DNA of 64,000 bases from Bettongia penicillata ogilbyi. Lineage: Eukaryota; Chordata; Mammalia; Diprotodontia; Potoroidae. The stretch spans positions 558,001 through 622,000 of the forward strand of contig JAJHZJ010000336.1 of assembly GCA_023548195.1 (NCBI GenBank), read 5' to 3'. Below, one piece after another: positions 58,761-64,000 of this stretch (its first letter is position 1; the number at the start of each line of letters is the position of its first letter). The notes under the pieces were generated by a model that was not told the origin of the DNA, made no database searches, and saw nothing but the letters and a program-made list of their open reading frames with translations. The translations under genes and the position numbers were made by a program.

Positions 58761-59559
58761 ACTCTCCAGCTTTAAAAATGGGATCTGTTCTTATTGCAGG
58801 ACCTTATGGGCATTGCAAATGTTGCTATTATCATGAATCACAGAACCACAGAATGGGAAAATTGGAAGGGACCTGAGATTTCTGCCTCATGAGTGAAAGG
58901 GCAGGATAGTGATTAGAGTTAATTCTTCTAACTAGCATCCACTACTTACATGGGAAGAATGAATCAGAGTGGTCAGGTAGATCTATAGGCAATACCTACA
59001 CTGCACTTCCAAAGAGTGTCACTGTCCCTTCTAAACTTTCAAATTAATATGATTCCTGTTTATCAGTAGGGGAAGTCATACAGGATATGCCCTATTGTTA
59101 ACCTTGAGATTTCCCTAAAGTTCGCCCAGCTGATAACCCAGTGTGGTTTGGGGCACGACAGCATGCCTCAGATAATATCACTTCAGGAAGTAGTGTTTCT
59201 TCCTCTCCTGTCACCAAGCCCAGTGTACACACAGCCTTGGTAGGACAAAACAATATTCAGTAGCTCTTACTTTCCTGCAGAAGCACATCATTAGGAGGCT
59301 CATCCAAAGCCCCGGTGAGACAATTATGGGTGCTCTGTTAGTGGGCAGAGTACTCTGAAAACATCAACAAAGTTGGGAGTTTTTGTGTAGTCTGCTTGGA
59401 ATATAATTCCAATAACTCAAGTCTGTCATTCAGTTCCATGATTTAACTTTAGCTTATCTTTCCAGCCATTTCTCACACTATTCCATGCACATGGTCTATT
59501 ATTCAATCAAACTGTTTGCTGCAGTGCTATCCCACCTCCAAAGTGTCAGAGGCTCTTGT

Positions 59560-60145
59560 TCTTCTGTATTGATAATGCTTTTTTGCTTATTGTTAATATA
59601 ATTTTGCTTCTTAATGGGAAGATCTTCCCTACCCATTAATGGGTCAGCCCAATAAGGGGAGTTTGAATAGGGGAGATTTGTAGGAAGACCCATACCTTTT
59701 GTTGAGGCATTTGTTCTCAAGGGTTGTGAAGCCCTCTTGCTCTGAAAAGTGTATAAATACTCTGAGGTGAGGTTTTACTTTGGGGCTTACTCTTTGGAAG
59801 TGTTTGTTTGGCTGAGAAGACTCTGGGCAGCCACTAAGGAGCCCCCTGGTTTTGAATACTTAAATGTTGGTGCTTCTCTGTCTGGTAACTATGTATGTAA
59901 TGGTCAGACAGTTAGATCTGTCTGTTGATCTATGATGTATGTATTACTTATGTCAGACAGTTGGAAGCCATGTTTGTGGATTTTGATTTCTCTGTTATTT
60001 TCTCTGAAGTTCAGGGTGCTGACTTTTTCCACTGAACTAAGTGAAAGATACATGTGCTTGACTAAAGTGATTGTTGACCCCTCAGAATTTGCTTTCCTTT
60101 TAGAAAAGCAGATCAAAGAACCTGTGATAGCAGTCCCCTCCCCAA
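59560..60145 (+). mobile_element. Solo-LTR-like block of an endogenous retrovirus
   Basis: A CAAT-like region ('cagcccaataagggg', about 59646), a TATA box TATAAATA (59752-59759), 'ggggcttactctttgg' downstream, and two GTCAGACAGTT repeats (59903, 59952). Layout and wording resemble marsupial ERV LTRs. Borders and target duplication were not found, and no internal viral gene is present. Confidence 0.45.
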
Positions 60146-60194
60146 CCGACACCCCACCCCACCCCCGGTGTGTGTCAGGCGTCCTTACTATTAC

Positions 60195-60370
60195 ATCCTC
60201 CCTACCAACAGATGAAGAAATTGAGGCAAACAGAAGTGACTTGCCCAGGTTCACACAGAGCAAGGAAGCATCTGAGTGTTTTAACTCAGATTTAACATTT
60301 TAACTTTAACATTTTAACTCAGGTCTTCCAGGCCCAAAATTCTATCCTCTACACCACCTAGTTGCCCTCT
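60195..60370 (-). repeat. MIR-type SINE
   Basis: 'gatgaagaaattgaggcaaacagaagtgacttgcccagg...aactcaggtcttccaggccc...tacaccacctagttgccc'. A small local duplication of 'attttaact' units lies at 60287-60323. Confidence 0.85.
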
Positions 60371-60374
60371 GCTC

Positions 60375-60640
60375 TTACCAAGCTGCCTGGGATGCTTTCC
60401 TCTACTTATCATCTCTTGCTATTGACATCCTACATATTCTTCAAGGTTCAGATCAAATGATACTACCACTTTGGAGCCTTTCATGACCACCAACCAAATA
60501 TGATCTTTTTTTCTATGAATTCCCATAGTATTTTGTTGGTATATCTCTTACATACTTATGTTTTATTTCATATTAGGGGAGTCTTATACCTCTACTACTA
60601 CATTATAAGGGCAAAGACCATGTTTTACTCATTTTTGTTT
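60375..60640 (+). mobile_element. L2 LINE 3' portion
   Basis: 'gcctgggatgctttcctctac', 'ttcaaggttcagatcaaatgatactaccac' and 'attataagggcaaagaccatgttt'. Confidence 0.75.
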
Positions 60641-60704
60641 TTTTTCCTAGTGACCAAAGTAATGGTTTGCTGTGAAATGCAGTATTACAGTAAAAAAAAA
60701 AATG

Positions 60705-60895
60705 AACTATCCTTGGAGTCAGAAGACTGGCTCAGAGTTCTGACTCTAGAACCAACTAGGAATCACTTTGGGCAAGTCACTTCACCTCAGTTTCTTCCTT
60801 TGAAAAGTGGTGATAGTAATACTTGTCTAGCCTCCCATACTAAGTTATTTTCAGGAACAAATGAAATAGCTGAAAAAGTATAAACTGTAAAATCC
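60705..60895 (+). repeat. MIR SINE
   Basis: 'ccttggagtcagaagactggctcagagttctgactc...ctttgggcaagtcacttcacctcagtttcttcc'. Confidence 0.8.
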
Positions 60896-60899
60896 CATA

Positions 60900-62250
60900 C
60901 ACATGCAAAAGACTATTCTACTGGCCACTCAATGTTTATTGAGTGAATGAATATAAATGGGGAGCATTGCCTACCTGTTGTCTAGAATTCTCAGTTACTG
61001 ACTCATTTTAGCTTTGGAGAGTCAGTATGACAGAAAGGATGAAATACTAACCTTAGAGTCAGGAAGACTAGGTTTATAGTAGTTAGGGGAAAAGAGGAAA
61101 AAAAAGGATGAAGAGAGATGAGGTTAAGGACAGATGTTTTTGTCTTTTCCTTCCTTTCTGATTAGGGGTTCTATCAGGTGGATTCTTATTTCTCAGAGGA
61201 AATATTTTCACTGGAAATGAAAGCTTCCTACAGAAACCCTTGGCATATGTAATGGGCTTGGCCAGAAGATAGCTCAGAGCTCTAGAGTCTTACTTTCAGT
61301 TTTCTCCCCTGCTTTCAAAAATGACCACCTGAGGTCATATCTTCTCCATATCTCAAAACAGCTGAAGAAAGTGGATAAATGGTTACTGAAATAAATGCCT
61401 AAAGCAGGAAGGCTGAGGTTGCCTCATTTTTTGGAAAAGCATTGGTTGGGGGAATCCAATAGACTTGTCAGAGCAACTAAGTTTGGTCCTACCCCAGCTT
61501 GATGAGAGAGTTCTTATGGTTCTGCAGAACATAAATAAAGCAGAAATGGGTGATAAAGATCCATAACTACCCTAGTAGAATTTTATTCTTTCCTGGCTAG
61601 AGCATTTCCAATGAACTGTCCTCAAATCTCTTAAATAAAATCAGTTCTGATGCACATAACATTAATGTCATCACAACTCATTGTCTTATCCCATTCACAC
61701 AAATAGATAGATCCGTTCACACAAATTCACCATTCTCAGTTACTTAAGTTTCAGATCCATGATCCCTCCCCATACCTCCACATATTCTCTTTTCCTTTAA
61801 AGAGACTATTCAGGGAATCAGACCATACCATTCAGATATAGAACTGGTGACACATCTTTCTTCATTGCTCCCCAAATGTTGTTTGGGAGGATAGCAGGAC
61901 CCACAGTCACAACTCATGAGTCAAGTTAACAACAGAATATAACCATTGTCTACCTAATTACCTACCTAGCCATTTTCTGAAGTCCCACAAACTAAGGGTA
62001 AACTCAATCCTGCAGGGTACCCTGTCTTCAGATGCTTACAAACCACTGGGACTGACTCACTTTCTGCATCACTGCCATCACATTTTCCACAATGGTAACA
62101 CTCTGTCCATATGACCACAACACTATCTATCCACATTCATTCCATTTCTCTCATACTCCATTCGTAACACATTACTCCAGAAATACTGATAGGCTAGTTC
62201 TAGTACCACCATGTCAAACAATGATCCCTAGTGTTAAAGGAAGTGCTTTA
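60900..62250. other. Upstream flank, no recognised gene
   Basis: Contains at most SINE crumbs ('gagtcaggaagactaggtttatag' near 61056). Nothing else supported. Confidence 0.4.
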
Positions 62251-62257
62251 CACACAG

Positions 62258-62507
62258 TTTGCTGTTGTTCAGTCATATTCAACTCTTTGCGACCCCATTT
62301 GGGGTTTTCTTGGCAAAGACACTGGAGTGGTTTGCCATTTCTTTCTCCAGCGTGTTTTACAGATGAGTAAATTGAAGCAAAGAAGGTTAAGGGACTTGCC
62401 CACGGTCATATAGCTAGGAAGTATCCAAGGTTGGATTTGAACTCAGGAAGATGAGCCTTCCTGACTCCAGGCTAGGCACTCTATTGTTTGTGCCACCTAG
62501 TTGCCCT
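62258..62507 (-). repeat. Marsupial SINE, full length
   Basis: 'gttgttcagtcatattcaactctttgcgaccccatttgggg...ggatttgaactcagg...gccacctagttgccc'. A clean reversed copy. Confidence 0.95.
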
Positions 62508-62848
62508 TAGTAGACACTTAAAATACGCATATAGGATTTGGATTAAACAGAAATGTGTTTGTACTTTCTTATAGAAAAGTAATTAAAAAGTATAGGCAGT
62601 TTTCAGCCTCCTTCACCTCCCATGGTACTTTTTGCCTTTCATATCAGATGTCCCCAGAGTCTAATGGTCTACAATCATAGAATGGTATTTTTTGTTAAAT
62701 GATTTAATGAAATCTAGGTGAGCTATATCTGTGGTATTCCCCTCACCCCACCATCCTAGGAATATTGCTTTTTTAAAAAAGGGCATAGTTATTGATAAAG
62801 TATTCTTGATTACCTGATTGTTATTGATGGTGGTGGTGTTATTTTTTG

Positions 62849-62880
62849 GGTGTGTGTGTGTGTGTGTATGTTTGTGTGTA
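62849..62880. repeat. (GT)n tract, former A-rich tail of the 7SL copy
   Basis: GT-rich tract with a 'atgttt' interruption. On the minus strand it directly follows the RNA 3' end. Confidence 0.8.
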
Positions 62881-62881
62881 T

Positions 62882-63152
62882 TTCAGACTGGATCTCCCTA
62901 TAATACCCAAGTTGGAAGTACATTGGCCTGATCCCACCATCCATAATTGCCTATTCCCATTTCTGACCTGGGCCACTTCGTCTCTCCTTAGCTAACCTGA
63001 TACCAAGCACTCACTATATTGATGCCAGACTTAATATGGGTACCTAATCAGTTTGGTCTCTACTATACTTCAGAACTCCAAAACTCAAGCTGATCAGCCT
63101 CTGCTTCCCTAGCAGAAGAGATTATAGGCACAAGCTACTATATCCTGTTTAT
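62882..63152 (-). pseudogene. 7SL (signal recognition particle) RNA retropseudogene
   Basis: 7SL RNA is the scaffold of the signal recognition particle. Read on the minus strand, the copy includes the Alu-domain ends and, unlike an Alu SINE, the central S domain. Plus-strand landmarks in reversed order: 'gatctccctata' (3' end), 'tctgacctgggcc' (62962), 'ctccttagctaacctg' (about 62984), 'atattgatgcc' (63016; sense GGCATCAATAT), 'cagaactcc' (63071), 'actcaagctgatcagcctctgc' (63083) and 'tataggcac' (63122). Length is about 270 versus roughly 300 for the functional RNA, with many substitutions, so it is a dead copy. A (CA)n tract on its sense strand replaces the usual A tail. Confidence 0.9.
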
Positions 63153-63496
63153 TATCTGTTTTTGATGAATCTCTGCTGTTTCTAAGACAGCTTCTTTCTT
63201 TTCTAAAAATGAGAAACCACCTTTCTAAGAATACCTTCTAGTACCTTGACAGGGATTGAAGTCAACCTCGCCAGCACCTAACTTCTGGCAGAACACCAGT
63301 GTTAGATATGTCTCTTCTCTGGGCATGCTTTCCCTCTTCATTACCTTCCTCAGGCTGCATTCTCAATAAGTAAACACAGACCAGTAAAGGCTGGTGACTA
63401 ACATTATAATAGTAGATATTTAAAACCAAAAAAGGTAGACAAAATGTTACCCTCCAGAGGGAAAGACTTCAGAGTGCATGCAGTTTGCAAAACGCC

Positions 63497-63632
63497 ATGG
63501 TGGAACCTGAACAAAATCAAAAGGTAATTGGGAAATGTTTAATAAAATATACAAAAGGATAGTAGAACACAGAAAACTTTCATTTGTGGTTTTCTAAGTC
63601 AATATGCAGCCCACCCGGACCTGTTTGATACC
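63497..63632. mobile_element. hAT-like non-autonomous element, copy 2 (partial, opposite orientation)
   Basis: Shares 'aagtcaatatgcagccc' with the reverse of 43306-43514, plus 'ggtaattgggaaatgtttaa'. Ends near 'ctgtttgataccacc', like the other copy's TIR. The left end is worn or truncated. Confidence 0.65.
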
Positions 63633-64000
63633 ACCACCCTAAAGGAAATCAAGGTTAGAAAAGATATACAAGATCATCTCCTTAGGCTACATAATGGGAG
63701 GAGAAGATTAGTGGAAGAGGGACTTGAATTTCAGCCAAAGTATTTTTCCTTATGTTGATAGGCCTGAGCAATCTTACTCCCACCTAGGCGGACTTTTAAA
63801 AGCCACCAAGGATTTCTATCTTATATAAGCAAAACAAATCTTTTTATCTTTTTTGAAAAACTGGCTCTTTGATTTTACACATCCAATCTATCACCATTCT
63901 GCCAAGAAGTAGAGACATGATTCAACATTACTTTTCCGATGTCATGATTTGATTGGTTATCAATGTGATCCTATTTCTGAAGTCTTTCAATGTTGTTTTC

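Larger units (their letters stand above)
62690..63300 (-). mobile_element. CR1/L3-clade LINE fragment split by the 7SL pseudogene
   Basis: Left part 'ttaatgaaatctaggtgagctatatctgtggtattcccct', right part 'acctttctaagaataccttctagtaccttgacagggattgaagtcaacctcg', reversed CR1/L3 text in order around the insertion. Confidence 0.7.

Overview
This window is vertebrate nuclear DNA, and almost certainly marsupial. The main evidence is a SINE repeated across it: a tRNA-like head (ggcagctaggtgg-cacagtggatagag), a MIR-type core, and a 3' half reading 'gaaggaaatggcaaaccactccag...tttgccaagaaaac'. That combination is characteristic of marsupial SINEs. Alongside it are marsupial-type L1, L2, CR1/L3 and an RT-bearing LINE with its apparent SINE partner. 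The species cannot be fixed from sequence alone. There is no bacterial, plasmid or phage content.

One protein-coding gene is supported: the first coding exon of SORCS3 (a VPS10-domain sorting receptor). It lies on the minus strand at 51099-50452, inside a CpG island of about 2.7 kb (roughly 49.3-52.0 kb). The exon holds the start codon, a signal peptide, a Gly/Glu-rich propeptide with a furin-like RRSRR site, and the start of the conserved receptor domain. It ends at a consensus GTGAGT donor. Everything to the left (50451 to 1) is therefore the 5' part of a very long intron 1. Everything to the right (51.1-64 kb) is the 5' leader, promoter and upstream flank.

Layout: 0.9-3.1 kb, antisense L1 with a (GGAA)n block; 3.6-7 kb, CR1/L3, L2 and SINE relics; 8-9.6 kb, a decayed LINE open reading frame with RT motifs and a C-terminal zinc-finger relic; 10-33 kb, a dense mosaic of MIR/CORE-SINE, L2 and CR1/L3 fragments and microsatellites; 33.4-46.5 kb, several repeat-free, motif-rich blocks that look like conserved regulatory DNA (an RFX-type palindrome at 33.46 kb and AT/homeodomain-rich blocks at 35.4 and 45.6-46.5 kb), with hAT-like miniature transposons at 36.76 and 43.3 kb; 49.3-52 kb, CpG island and exon 1; 52-64 kb, upstream flank with a SINE copy, a CR1/L3 copy split by a SINE, an LTR-like block, and a 7SL (SRP) RNA retropseudogene at 62.88-63.15 kb.

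I found no new multi-gene system. The most useful observations are the SORCS3 exon assignment, the 40-unit GA/TC tract and Z-DNA-prone tracts beside its start codon, the candidate enhancers in intron 1, the LINE/SINE tail relationship, the 79-bp near-identical dispersed segment, the hAT-like elements with degenerate 8-bp target duplications, and the 7SL pseudogene. Repeat boundaries were read by eye and are approximate (usually within 10-30 bp). Repeat family names come from recalled consensus features, not a database search.
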